From Xestospongia muta (Eukaryota > Porifera > Demospongiae > Haplosclerida > Petrosiidae), in contig OY848917.1 in the NCBI GenBank assembly GCA_963693285.1, forward strand, positions 10,974,192-11,038,191: 64,000 nt of DNA. Reading direction: 5' to 3'. The position numbers and the translations under genes were made by a program. The notes beneath the pieces are model-generated. The model was given only the letters and a program-made list of their open reading frames with translations, did not search any database and was not told the origin of the DNA. This document shows positions 25,991 to 38,320 of this stretch, piece after piece. Numbering within the stretch: the first letter of the stretch is position 1; each line of letters starts with the position of its first letter.

Positions 25991-27145
25991 TAGTTAAGAG
26001 AGATAAACTTACTAAACTCTTTAGATCAGCTTATTTAACCAGTTTTCACAGTTAATGTCTAATCTTTTTTAACTTTTAAAAAGCTCTAAACTCTTTTTTT
26101 AGAGTTTTAAACTATTTAGACTACTTTATTAGTATGTTTAAGACAGATAAACTTACTAAACTCTTTAGATTAGTTTATTTAACCAGGTTTAACAGTTAAT
26201 TTCCAATATTTTTTAACTTTCAAAAAGGTCTAAACTCTTTATTTTAGTCTTTTAACCTATTTAGACTACTGTATTAGTATATTTAAGACAGATAAACTTA
26301 CTAAACTCTTTAGATCAGCTTATTTAACCAGTTTTCACAGTTAATTTCTAATCTTTTTTAACTTTCAAAAACTTCTAAACACTTTATTTTAGTCTTTTAA
26401 CCTATTTAGACTACTTTATTAGTATATTTAATAGAGATAAACTTACTAAACTCTTTAGATCAGCTTATTTAACCAGTTTTCACAGTTAATTTCTAATCTT
26501 TTTAACTTTCAAAAAGCTCTAAACTCTTTTTTTAGAGTTTTAACCTATTTAGACTACTTTATTAGTATATTTAAGACAGATGAACTTACTAAACTCTTTA
26601 GATCAGCTTATTTAACCAGTTTTCACAGTTAATTTCTAATCTTTTTTAACTTTCAAAAAGCTCTAAACACTTTATTTTAGTCTTTTAACCTATTTAGACT
26701 ACTTTATTAGTATATTTATGACAGATAAACTTACTAAACTCTTTAGATCAGCTTATTTAACCAGTTTTCACAGTTAATTTTTAATTTTTTATCTTTCAAA
26801 AAACTCTAAACACTTTATTTTAGTCTTTTAACCTATTTAGACTACTTTATTAGTATATTTAAGACAGATAAACTTACTAAACTCTTTAGATCAGCTTATT
26901 TAACCAGTTTTCACAGTTAATTTCTAATCTTTTTTAACTTTCAAAAAACTCTAAACACTTTATTTTAGTCTTTTAACCTGTTTAGACTACTTTATTAGCA
27001 TATTTAAGACAGATAAACTTACTAAACTCTTTAGATCAGCTTATTTAACCAGTTTTCACAGTTAATTTCTAATCTTTTTTAACTTTCAAAAAGCTCTAAA
27101 CTCTTTATTTTAGAGTTTTAACCTATTTAGACTACTTTATTAGTA
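25991..27145 (+). repeat. Cassette copy, 8 monomers (1,155 bp)
   Basis: The unit is bounded by successive TAGTTAAGAG markers. I label the ordered members a (TATAGTTAAG), b (TTTTTGAAC), c (TTTTAAAAAG, TATGTTTAAG, AGATTAG), d (TTCCAATATTTT), e (AACTTCTAAACAC), f (CTCTTTTTTTAGAG, GACAGATGAAC), g (TTTATGACAG), h (TTAATTTTTTATC) and i (ACCTGTTTAGAC, TTAGCAT). This copy is a-c-d-e-f-g-h-i and lacks b. Confidence 0.78.
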
Positions 27146-28156
27146 TAGTTAAGAGAGATAAACTTACTAAACTCTTTAGATCAGCTTATTTAACCAGGTT
27201 TAACAGTTAATTTCCAATATTTTTTAACTTTCAAAAAGGTCTAAACTCTTTATTTTAGTCTTTTAACCTATTTAGACTACTGTATTAGTATATTTAAGAC
27301 AGATAAACTTACTAAACTCTTTAGATCAGCTTATTTAACCAGTTTTCACAGTTAATTTCTAATCTTTTTTAACTTTCAAAAACTTCTAAACACTTTATTT
27401 TAGTCTTTTAACCTATTTAGACTACTTTATTAGTATATTTAAGAGAGATAAACTTACTAAACTCTTTAGATCAGCTTATTTAACCAGTTTTCACAGTTAA
27501 TTTCTAATCTTTTTAACTTTCAAAAAGCTCTAAACTCTTTTTTTAGAGTTTTAACCTATTTAGACTACTTTATTAGTATATTTAAGACAGATGAACTTAC
27601 TAAACTCTTTAGATCAGCTTATTTAACCAGTTTTCACAGTTAATTTCTAATCTTTTTTAACTTTCAAAAAGCTCTAAACACTTTATTTTAGTCTTTTAAC
27701 CTATTTAGACTACTTTATTAGTATATTTATGACAGATAAACTTACTAAACTCTTTAGATCAGCTTATTTAACCAGTTTTCACAGTTAATTTTTAATTTTT
27801 TATCTTTCAAAAAACTCTAAACACTTTATTTTAGTCTTTTAACCTATTTAGACTACTTTATTAGTATATTTAAGACAGATAAACTTACTAAACTCTTTAG
27901 ATCAGCTTATTTAACCAGTTTTCACAGTTAATTTCTAATCTTTTTTAACTTTCAAAAAACTCTAAACACTTTATTTTAGTCTTTTAACCTGTTTAGACTA
28001 CTTTATTAGCATATTTAAGACAGATAAACTTACTAAACTCTTTAGATCAGCTTATTTAACCAGTTTTCACAGTTAATTTCTAATCTTTTTTAACTTTCAA
28101 AAAGCTCTAAACTCTTTATTTTAGAGTTTTAACCTATTTAGACTACTTTATTAGTA
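27146..28156 (+). repeat. Cassette copy, 7 monomers (1,011 bp)
   Basis: The order is a-d-e-f-g-h-i; b and c are missing. The a unit runs directly into CCAGGTTTAACAG, which in longer copies is the end of c. The missing part therefore begins and ends inside conserved sequence, as expected from unequal homologous exchange. Confidence 0.8.
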
Positions 28157-29800
28157 TAGTTAAGAGAGATAAACTTACTAAACTCTTTAGATCAGCTTAT
28201 TTAACCAGTTTTCACAGTTAATTTCTAATCTTTTTGAACTTTCAAAAAGCTCTAAACACTTTATTTTAGTCTTTTAACCTATTTAGACTACTTTATTAGT
28301 ATATTTAAGACAGATAAACTTACTAAACTCTTTAGATCAGCTTATTTAACCAGTTTTCACAGTTAATTTCTAATCTTTTTTAACTTTTAAAAAGCTCTAA
28401 ACTCTTTTTTTAGAGTTTTAAACTATTTAGACTACTTTATTAGTATGTTTAAGACAGATAAACTTACTAAACTCTTTAGATTAGTTTATTTAACCAGGTT
28501 TAACAGTTAATTTCCAATATTTTTTAACTTTCAAAAAGGTCTAAACTCTTTATTTTAGTCTGTTAACCTATTTAGACTACTTTATTAGTATATTTAAGAC
28601 AGATAAACTTACTAAACTCTTTAGATCAGCTTATTTAACCAGTTTTCACAGTTAATTTCTAATCTTTTTTAACTTTCAAAAACTTCTAAACACTTTCTTT
28701 TAGTCTTTTAACCTATTTAGACTACTTTATTAGTATATTTAAGAGAGATAAACTTACTAAACTCTTTAGATCAGCTTATTTAACCAGTTTTCACAGTTAA
28801 TTTCTAATCTTTTTAACTTTCAAAAAGCTCTAAACTCTTTTTTTAGAGTTTTAACCTATTTAGACTACTTTATTAGTATATTTAAGACAGATGAACTTAC
28901 TAAACTCTTTAGATCAGCTTATATAACCAGTTTTCACAGTTAATTTCTAATCTTTTTTAACTTTCAAAAAGCTCTAAACACTTTATTTTAGTCTTTTAAC
29001 CTATTTAGACTACTTTATTAGTATATTTATGACAGATAAACTTACTAAACTCTTTAGATCAGCTTATTTAACCAGTTTTCACAGTTAATTTTTAATTTTT
29101 TTATCTTTCAAAAAACTCTAAACACTTTATTTTAGTCTTTTAACCTATTTAGACTACTTTATTAGTATATTTAAGACAGATAAACTTACTAATCTCTTTA
29201 GATCAGCTTATTTAACCAGTTTTCACAATTAATTTCTAATCTTTTTTAACTTTCAAAAAGCTCTAAACACTTTATTTTAGTCTTTTAACCTGTTTAGACT
29301 ACTTTATTAGCATATTTAAGACAGATAAACTTACTAAACTCTTTAGATCAGCTTATTTAACCAGTTTTCACAGTTAATTTTTAATCTTTTTAACTTTCAA
29401 AAACTCTAAACTGTTTATTTTAGTCTTTTAACCTATTTAGACTACTGTATTTGTATATTTAAAACACATGAACTTACTAAACTCTTTAGATCAGCTTATT
29501 TCACCAGTTTTCACAGTTAATTTCTAATCTTTTTTAACTTTTAAAAAGCTCTAAACTCTTTATTTTAGAGTTTTAACCTATTTAGACTACTTTATTAGCA
29601 TATTTAAGACAGATAAACTTACTAAACTCTTTAGATCAGCTTATTTAACCAGTTTTCACAGTTAATTTCTAATCTTTTTTAACTTTCAAAAAACTCTAAA
29701 CACTTTATTTTAGTCTTTTAACCTATTTAGACTACTTTATTAGTATATTTAAGACAGATAAACTTACTAAAGTCTTTAGATCAGCTTATTTAACCAGTTT
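27500..29800 (+). repeat. 2.3-kb segment duplicated at 4,188 bp (left copy)
   Basis: The constant 4,188-bp offset links TTTTTGAAC at 28,231/32,419, GTCTGTTAACC at 28,559/32,747, CACTTTCTTTTAG at 28,691/32,879 and CTTATATAACC at 28,919/33,107. After the extra h-i dimer in the partner, the offset becomes 4,477 (AAAACACATG at 29,461/33,938). The match is lost at about 29,800, where an AACATTCAAAAAG unit begins. Confidence 0.85.
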
Positions 29801-30755
29801 TCACAGTTAATTTCTAATCTTTTTTAACATTCAAAAAGCTCTAAACTCTTGATTTTAGTCTTTTAACCTATTTAGACTGCTTTATTAGTATATTTAAGAC
29901 AGATAAACTTACTAAACTCTTTAGATCAGCTTATTTAACCAGTTTTCACAGTTAATTTCTAATCTTTTTTAACTTTCAAAAACTTCTAAACACTTTATTT
30001 TAGTCTTTTAACCTATTTAGACTACTTTATTAGTATATTTAAGAGAGATAAACTTACTAAACTCTTTAGATCAGCTTATTTAACCAGTTTTCACAGTTAA
30101 TTTCTAATCTTTTTAACTTTTAAAAAGCTATAACTCTTTTTTTAGAGTTTTAACCTATTTAGACTACTTTATTAGTATATTTAAGACAGATGAACTTACT
30201 AAACTCTTTAGATCAGCTTATTTAACCAGTTTTCACAGTTAATTTCTAATCTTTTTTAACTTTCAAAAAGCTCTAAACACTTTATTTTAGTCTTTTAACC
30301 TATTTAGACTACTTTATTAGTATATTTATGACAGATAAACTTACTAAACTCTTTAGATCAGCTTATTTAACCAGTTTTCACAGTTAATTTTTAATTTTTT
30401 ATCTTTCAAAAAACTCTAAACACTTTATTTTAGTCTTTTAACCTATTTAGACTACTTTATTAGTATATTTAAGACAGATAAACTTACTAAACTCTTTAGA
30501 TCAGCTTATTTAACCAGTTTTCACAGTTAATTTCTAATCTTTTTTAACTTTCAAAAAACTCTAAACACTTTATTTTAGTCTTTTAACCTGTTTAGACTAC
30601 TTTATTAGCATATTTAAGACAGATAAACTTACTAAATTCTTTAGATCAGCTTATTTAACCAGTTTTCACAGTTAATTTCTAATCTTTTTTAACTTTCAAA
30701 AAGCTCTAAACTCTTTATTTTAGAGTTTTAACCTATTTAGACTACTTTATTAGTA
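28157..30755 (+). repeat. Compound cassette copy, 18 monomers (2,599 bp)
   Basis: This starts with the full nine-member order a to i (28,157 to about 29,340). A block follows with ACTGTATTTGTATATTT, AAAACACATGAAC, a type A unit with TTAGCAT, a type B unit and an AACATTCAAAAAG unit resembling domain II. A partial cassette e-f-g-h-i then runs to the next a marker. The f unit at about 30,110 has a local deletion (AAAAAGCTATAACTC). Confidence 0.72.
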
Positions 30756-31478
30756 TAGTTAAGAGAGATAAACTTACTAAACTCTTTAGATCAGCTTATT
30801 TAACCAGGTTTAACAGTTAATTTCCAATATTTTTTAACTTTCAAAAAGGTCTAAACTCTTTATTTTAGTCTTTTAACCTATTTAGACTACTGTATTAGTA
30901 TATTTAAGACAGATAAACTTACTAAACTCTTTAGATCAGCTTATTTAACCAGTTTTCACAGTTAATTTCTAATCTTTTTTAACTTTCAAAAACTTCTAAA
31001 CACTTTATTTTAGTCTTTTAACCTATTTAGACTACTTTATTAGTATATTTAAGAGAGATAAACTTGCTAAACTCTTTAGATCAGCTTATTTAACCAGTTT
31101 TCACAGTTAATTTTTAATTTTTTATCTTTCAAAAAACTCTAAACACTTTATTTTAGTCTTTTAACCTATTTAGACTACTTTATTAGTATATTTAAGACAG
31201 ATAAACTTACTAAACTCTTTAGATCAGCTTATTTAACCAGTTTTCACAGTTAATTTCTAATCTTTTTTAACTTTCAAAAAACTCTAAACACTTTATTTTA
31301 GTCTTTTAACCTGTTTAGACTACTTTATTAGCATATTTAAGACAGATAAACTTACTAAACTCTTTAGATCAGCTTATTTAACCAGTTTTCACAGTTAATT
31401 TCTAATCTTTTTTAACTTTCAAAAAGCTCTAAACTCTTTATTTTAGAGTTTTAACCTATTTAGACTATTTTATTAGTA
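30756..31478 (+). repeat. Cassette copy, 5 monomers (723 bp)
   Basis: The order is a-d-e-h-i. Members b, c, f and g are absent. The passage from e to h occurs at about 31,070-31,110, within the conserved GATCAGCTTATTTAACC part. This is the shortest version of the cassette in the window. Confidence 0.8.
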
Positions 31479-32344
31479 TAGTTAAGAGAGATAAACTTAC
31501 TAAACTCTTTAGATCAGCTTATTTAACCAGGTTTAACAGTTAATTTCCAATATTTTTTAACTTTCAAAAAGGTCTAAACTCTTTATTTTAGTCTTTTAAC
31601 CTATTTAGACTACTGTATTAGTATATTTAAGACAGATAAACTTACTAAACTCTTTAGATCAGCTTATTTAACCAGTTTTCACAGTTAATTTCTAATCTTT
31701 TTAACTTTCAAAAAGCTCTAAACTCTTTTTTTAGAGTTTTAACCTATTTAGACTACTTTATTAGTATATTTAAGACAGATGAACTTACTAAACTCTTTAG
31801 ATCAGCTTATTTAACCAGTTTTCACAGTTAATTTCTAATCTTTTTTAACTTTCAAAAAGCTCTAAACACTTTATTTTAGTCTTTTAACCTATTTAGACTA
31901 CTTTATTAGTATATTTATGACAGATAAACTTACTAAACTCTTTAGATCAGCTTATTTAACCAGTTTTCACAGTTAATTTTTAATTTTTTATCTTTCAAAA
32001 AACTCTAAACACTTTATTTTAGTCTTTTAACCTATTTAGACTACTTTATTAGTATATTTAAGACAGATAAACTTACTAAACTCTTTAGATCAGCTTATTT
32101 AACCAGTTTTCACAGTTAATTTCTAATCTTTTTTAACTTTCAAAAAACTCTAAACACTTTATTTTAGTCTTTTAACCTGTTTAGACTACTTTATTAGCAT
32201 ATTTAAGACAGATAAACTTACTAAACTCTTTAGATCAGCTTATTTAACCAGTTTTCACAGTTAATTTCTAATCTTTTTTAACTTTCAAAAAGCTCTAAAC
32301 TCTTTATTTTAGAGTTTTAACCTATTTAGACTACTTTATTAGTA
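31479..32344 (+). repeat. Cassette copy, 6 monomers (866 bp)
   Basis: The order is a-d-f-g-h-i. Member e is missing, and so are b and c. The a unit has a private TTAGACTATTTTATT change near 31,464. From about 31,690 onward this copy matches sequence 4,188 bp to the left. Confidence 0.8.
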
Positions 32345-34280
32345 TAGTTAAGAGAGATAAACTTACTAAACTCTTTAGATCAGCTTATTTAACCAGTTTT
32401 CACAGTTAATTTCTAATCTTTTTGAACTTTCAAAAAGCTCTAAACACTTTATTTTAGTCTTTTAACCTATTTAGACTACTTTATTAGTATATTTAAGACA
32501 GATAAACTTACTAAACTCTTTAGATCAGCTTATTTAACCAGTTTTCACAGTTAATTTCTAATCTTTTTTAACTTTTAAAAAGCTCTAAACTCTTTTTTTA
32601 GAGTTTTAAACTATTTAGACTACTTTATTAGTATGTTTAAGACAGATAAACTTACTAAACTCTTTAGATTAGTTTATTTAACCAGGTTTAACAGTTAATT
32701 TCCAATATTTTTTAACTTTCAAAAAGGTCTAAACTCTTTATTTTAGTCTGTTAACCTATTTAGACTACTTTATTAGTATATTTAAGACAGATAAACTTAC
32801 TAAACTCTTTAGATCAGCTTATTTAACCAGTTTTCACAGTTAATTTCTAATCTTTTTTAACTTTCAAAAACTTCTAAACACTTTCTTTTAGTCTTTTAAC
32901 CTATTTAGACTACTTTATTAGTATATTTAAGAGAGATAAACTTACTAAACTCTTTAGATCAGCTTATTTAACCAGTTTTCACAGTTAATTTCTAATCTTT
33001 TTAACTTTCAAAAAGCTCTAAACTCTTTTTTTAGAGTTTTAACCTATTTAGACTACTTTATTAGTATATTTAAGACAGATGAACTTACTAAACTCTTTAG
33101 ATCAGCTTATATAACCAGTTTTCACAGTTAATTTCTAATCTTTTTTAACTTTCAAAAAGCTCTAAACACTTTATTTTAGTCTTTTAACCTATTTAGACTA
33201 CTTTATTAGTATATTTATGACAGATAAACTTACTAAACTCTTTAGATCAGCTTATTTAACCAGTTTTCACAGTTAATTTTTAATTTTTTTATCTTTCAAA
33301 AAACTCTAAACACTTTATTTTAGTCTTTTAACCTATTTAGACTACTTTATTAGTATATTTAAGACAGATAAACTTACTAAACTCTTTAGATCAGCTTATT
33401 TAACCAGTTTTCACAATTAATTTCTAATCTTTTTTAACTTTCAAAAAGCTCTAAACACTTTATTTTAGTCTTTTAACCTGTTTAGACTACTTTATTAGCA
33501 TATTTAAGACAGATAAACTTACTAAACTCTTTAGATCAGCTTATTTAACCAGTTTTCACAGTTAATTTTTAATTTTTTTATCTTTCAAAAAACTCTAAAC
33601 ACTTTATTTTAGTCTTTTAACCTATTTAGACTACTTTATTAGTATATTTAAGACAGATAAACTTACTAAACTCTTTAGATCAGCTTATTTAACCAGTTTT
33701 CACAATTAATTTCTAATCTTTTTTAACTTTCAAAAAGCTCTAAACACTTTATTTTAGTCTTTTAACCTATTTAGACTACTTTATTAGCATATTTAAGACA
33801 GATAAACTTACTAAACTCTTTAGATCAGCTTATTTAACCAGTTTTCACAGTTAATTTTTAATCTTTTTAACTTTCAAAAACTCTAAACTGTTTATTTTAG
33901 TCTTTTAACCTATTTAGACTACTGTATTTGTATATTTAAAACACATGAACTTACTAAACTCTTTAGATCAGCTTATTTCACCAGTTTTCACAGTTAATTT
34001 CTAATCTTTTTTAACTTTTAAAAAGCTCTAAACTCTTTATTTTAGAGTTTTAACCTATTTAGACTACTTTATTAGCATATTTAAGACAGATAAACTTACT
34101 AAACTCTTTAGATCAGCTTATTTAACCAGTTTTCACAGTTAATTTCTAATCTTTTTTAACTTTCAAAAAACTCTAAACACTTTATTTTAGTCTTTTAACC
34201 TATTTTGACTACTTTATTAGTATATTTAAGACAGATAAACTTACTAAACTCTTTAGATCAGCTTATTTAACCAGTTTTCA
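31690..34280 (+). repeat. 2.3-kb segment duplicated at 4,188 bp (right copy)
   Basis: This is the partner of 27.5-29.8 kb, lengthened by a 289-bp duplication of the h-i dimer at 33.27-33.84 kb. Left of about 31,690 the two sides no longer correspond, because this side lacks monomer e. The offset is 29 monomers minus 17 bp. Confidence 0.83.
32345..33540 (+). repeat. Cassette copy, 9 monomers (a to i)
   Basis: This has the full order with TTTTTGAAC at 32,419, TATGTTTAAG near 32,632, TTCCAATATTTT near 32,700, the rare CTTTCTTTTAG at about 32,881, GACAGATGAAC near 33,073, TTTATGACAG near 33,213 and TTAATTTTTTTATC at 33,280. It is the duplicate of 28,157-29,350. The last two units (h, i) are repeated once more, 289 bp later, at about 33,560-33,840. 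Confidence 0.8.
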
Positions 34281-36005
34281 CAGTTAATTTCTAATATTTT
34301 TTTAATTTCAAAAAGCTCTAAACTCTTTATTTTAGAGTTTTAACCTATTTAGACTACTTTATTAGTATATTTAAGACAGATAAACTTACTATACTCTTTA
34401 GATTAGCTTATTTAACCAGTTTTCAAAGTTAATTTCTAATCTTTTTTAACTTTCAAAAAGCTCTAAACACTTTATTTTAGTCTTTTAACCTATTTAGACT
34501 ACTTTATTAGTATATTTAAGACAGATAAACTTACTAAACTCTTTAGATCAGCTTATTTAACCAGTTTTCACAGTTAATTTCTAATCTTTTTTAACTTTCA
34601 AAAAGCTCTAAACACTTTATTTTAGTCTTTTAACCTATTTAGACTACTTTATTAGTATATTTAAGACAGATAAACTTACTAAACTCTTTAGATCAGCTTA
34701 TTTAACCAGTTTTCACAGTTAATTTCTAATCTTTTTTAACTTTCAAAAAACTCTAAACACTTTATTTTAGTCTTTTAACCTATTTAGACTACTTTATTAG
34801 TATATTTAACAGAGATAAACTTACTAAACTCTTTAGATCAGCTTATTTAACCAGTTTTCACAGTTAATTTCTAATGTTTTTTAACTTTCAAAAAGCTCTA
34901 AACACTTTATTTTAGTCTTTTAACCTATTTAGACTACTTTATTAGTATATTTATGACAGATAAACTTACTAAACTCTTTAGATCAGCTTTTTAACCAGTT
35001 TTCACAGTTAATTTCTAATCTTTTTTAACTTTTAAAAAGCTGTAAACTCTTTATTTTAGAGTTTTAACCTATTTAGACTACTTTATTAGCATATTTAAGA
35101 CAGATAAACTTACTAAACTCGTTAGATCAGCTTATTTAACCAGTTTTCACAGTTAATTTCTAATCTTTTTTAACTTTCAAAAAACTCTAAACACTTTATT
35201 TTAGTCTTTTAACCTATTTAGACTACTTTATTAGTATATTTAAGACAGATAAACTTACTAAAGTCTTTAGATCAGCTTATTTAACCAGTTTTCACAGTTA
35301 ATTTCTAATATTTTTTTAATTTCAAAAAGCTCTAAACTCTTTATTTTAGAGTTTTAACCTATTTAGACTACTTTATTAGTATATTTAAGACAGATAAACT
35401 TACTATACTCTTTAGATTAGCTTATTTAACCAGTTTTCAAAGTTAATTTCTAATCTTTTTTAACTTTCAAAAAGCTCTAAACACTTTATTTTAGTCTTTT
35501 AACCTATTTAGACTACTTTATTAGTATATTTAAGACAGATAAACTTACTAAACTCTTTAGATCAGCTTATTTAACCAGTTTTCACAGTTAATTTCTAATC
35601 TTTTTTAACTTTCAAAAAGCTATAAACACTTTATTTTAGTCTTTTAACCTATTTAGACTACTTTATTAGTATATTTAAGACAGATAAACTTACTAAACTC
35701 TTTAGATCAGCTTATTTAACCAGTTTTCACAGTTAATTTCTAATCTTTTTTAACTTTCAAAAAACTCTAAACACTTTATTTTAGTCTTTTAACCTATTTA
35801 GACTACTTTATTAGTATATTTAACAGAGATAAACTTACTAAACTCTTTAGATCAGCTTATTTAACCAGTTTTCACAGTTAATTTCTAATGTTTTTTAACT
35901 TTCAAAAAGCTCTAAACACTTTATTTTAGTCTTTTAACCTATTTAGACTACTTTATTAGTATATTTATGACAGATAAACTTACTAAACTCTTTAGATCAG
36001 CTTAT
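33980..36005 (+). repeat. 1,014-bp seven-monomer tandem duplication
   Basis: TATACTCTTTAGATTAGC at 34,390 and 35,404, TTAACAGAG at 34,806 and 35,820, and CTAATGTTTTTTAAC at 34,871 and 35,885 share a 1,014-bp offset. Copy 1 is about 33,980-34,990 and copy 2 about 34,994-36,005. Small differences include AAACTCTTTAG versus AAAGTCTTTAG, and GCTTTTTAACC (2 bp shorter) at the junction. Confidence 0.83.
34572..34716 (+). repeat. Prototype type B monomer
   Basis: This 145-bp unit differs from type A in the 35-60 window: AAACACT at 39-45 and AGTCTTT at 53-59. The change breaks the type A inverted repeat at one base pair. The rest of the unit equals the consensus. Type B is abundant from 0 to 43 kb and sparse afterwards, where it survives mainly in units carrying CTTACAAAAAGCTTT. 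Confidence 0.93.
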
Positions 36006-38320
36006 TTAACCAGTTTTCACAGTTAATTTTAATCTTTTTTTTCTTTCAAAAAACTCTAAACACTATTTTAGTCTTTTAACCTATTTAGACTACTTTATTA
36101 GTATATTTAAGACAGATAAACTTACTAAACTCTTTAGATCAGCTTATTTAACCAGTTTTCACATTTAATTTCTAATCTTTTTTAACTTTCAAAAAGCTCT
36201 AAACTCTTTATTTCAGAGTTTTAACCTACTTAGTCTACTTTATTAGTATATTTAAAAGAGATAAACTTACTAAACTCTTTAGATGAGCTTATTTAACCAG
36301 TTTTCACAGTTAATTTCTAATCTTTTTTAACTTTCAAAAAGCTCTAAACACTTTATTTTAGTCTTTTAACCTATTTAGACTACTTTATTAGTATATTTAA
36401 GAAAGACAAACTTACTAAAATCTTTAGATCAGCTTATTTAACCAGTTTTCACAGTCAATTTCTAATCTTTTTTAACTTTCGAAAGCTCTAAACTCTTTAT
36501 TTTAGTCTTTTAACCTATTTATACTGCTTTATTAGTATATTTAAGACAGATAAACTTACTAAACTCTTTCGATCAGCTTATTTAACCAGTTTTCACAGTT
36601 AATTTCTAATCTTTTTTAACTTTCAAAAAGCTCTAAACACTTTATTTTAGTCTTTTAACCTATTTAGACTACTTTATTAGTATATTTATGACAGATAAAC
36701 TTACTAAACTCTTTAGATCAGCTTATTTAACCAGTTTTCACAGTTAATTTCTAATCTTTTTTAACTTTGAAAAAGCTCTAAACACTTTATTTTAGTCTTT
36801 TAACCTATTTAGACTACTTTATTAGTATATTTGAGAGCGATAAACTTACTAAACTCTTTAGATCAGCTTATTTAACCAGTTTTCACAGTTAATTTCTAAT
36901 CTTTTTTAACTTTCAAAAAGCTCTAAACTCTTTATTTTAGAGTTTTAACCTATTTAGACTAATTTATTAGTATAGTTAAGAGAGATAAACTTACTAAACT
37001 CTTTAGATCAGCTTATTTAACCAGATTTCACAGTTAATTTCTAATCTTTTTGAACTTTCAAAAAGCTCTAAACACTTTATTTTAGTCTTTTAGCCTATTT
37101 AGACTACTTTATTAGTATATTTAAGACAGATAAACTTACTAAACTCTTTAGATCAGCTTATTTAACCAGTTTTCACAGTTAATTTCTAATTTTTTTAACT
37201 TTTAAAAAGCTCTAAACTCTTTTTTTAGAGTTTTAAACTATTTAGACTACTTTATTAGTATGTTTAAGACAGATAAACTTACTAAACTCTTTAGATTAGT
37301 TTATTTAACCAGGTTTAACAGTTAATTTCCAATATTTTTTAACTTTCAAAAAGGTCTAAACTCTTTATTTTAGTCTTTTAACCTATTTAGACTACTTTAT
37401 TAGTATATTTAACACAGATAAACTTACTAAACTCTTTAGATCAGCTTATTTAACCAGTTAGTTTTCAGAGTTAATTTCTAATCTTTTTTAACTTTCAAAA
37501 ACCTCTAAACACTTTATTTTAGTCTTTTAACCTATTTAGACTACTTTATTATTATATTTAAGAGAGATAAACTTACTAAACTCTTTAGATCAGCTTATTT
37601 AACCAGTTTTCACAGTTAATTTCTAATATTTTTTAACTTTCAAAAAGCTCTAAACTCTTTTTTTAGAGTTTTAACCTATTTAGACTACTTTATAAGTATA
37701 TTTAAGACAGATGAACTTACTAAACTCTTTAGATCAGCTTATTTAACTAGTTTTCACAGTTAATTTCTAATCTTTTTTAACTTTCAAAAAGCTCTAAACA
37801 CTTTATTTTAGTCTTTTAACCTATTTAGACTACTTTATTAGTATATTTATGACAGATAAACTTACTAAACTCTTTAGATCAGCTTATTTAACCAGTTTTC
37901 ACAGTTAATTTTTAATCTTTTTTATCTTTCAAAAAACTCTAAACACTTTATTTTAGTCTTTTAACCTATTTAGACTACTTTATTAGTATATTTAAGACAG
38001 ATAAACTTACTAAACTCTTTAGATCAGCTTATTTAACCAGTTTTCACAGTTAATTTCTAATCTTTTTTAACTTTCAAAAAACTCTAAACACTTTATTTTA
38101 GTCTTTTAACCTGTTTAGACTACTTTATTAGCATATTTAAGACAGATAAACTTACTAAACTCTTTAGATCAGCTTATTTAACCAGTTTTCACAGTTAATT
38201 TTTAATCTTTTTAACTTTCAAAAACTCTAAACACTTTATTTTAGTCTTTTAACCTATTTAGACTACTTTATTAGTATATTTATGACAGATAAACTTACTA
38301 AACTCTTTAGATCAGCTTAT
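35430..38320 (+). repeat. 2,895-bp 20-monomer block, copy 1
   Basis: An offset of 2,895 bp links TTTTCAAAG at 35,434/38,329, TTAACAGAG at 35,820/38,715, CACTATTTTAG at 36,061/38,956 and TTTGAGAGCG at 36,829/39,724. From about 36,885 the offset is 3,040 because copy 2 has one extra type B monomer, then 3,036 after a 4-bp insertion in copy 1 near 37,457. The block includes one full cassette (36.9-38.2 kb). Confidence 0.82.
36900..38240 (+). repeat. Cassette copy inside the 20-mer block
   Basis: The full order a to i is followed by a TTAATCTTTTTAAC unit. Its e member reads AACCTCTAAACAC and its h member TTAATCTTTTTTATC, as in the 1.3-kb copy rather than the 26-33 kb copies. This copy therefore belongs to the same subfamily as the remote one. 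A duplicate is at about 39.95-41.09 kb. Confidence 0.75.
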
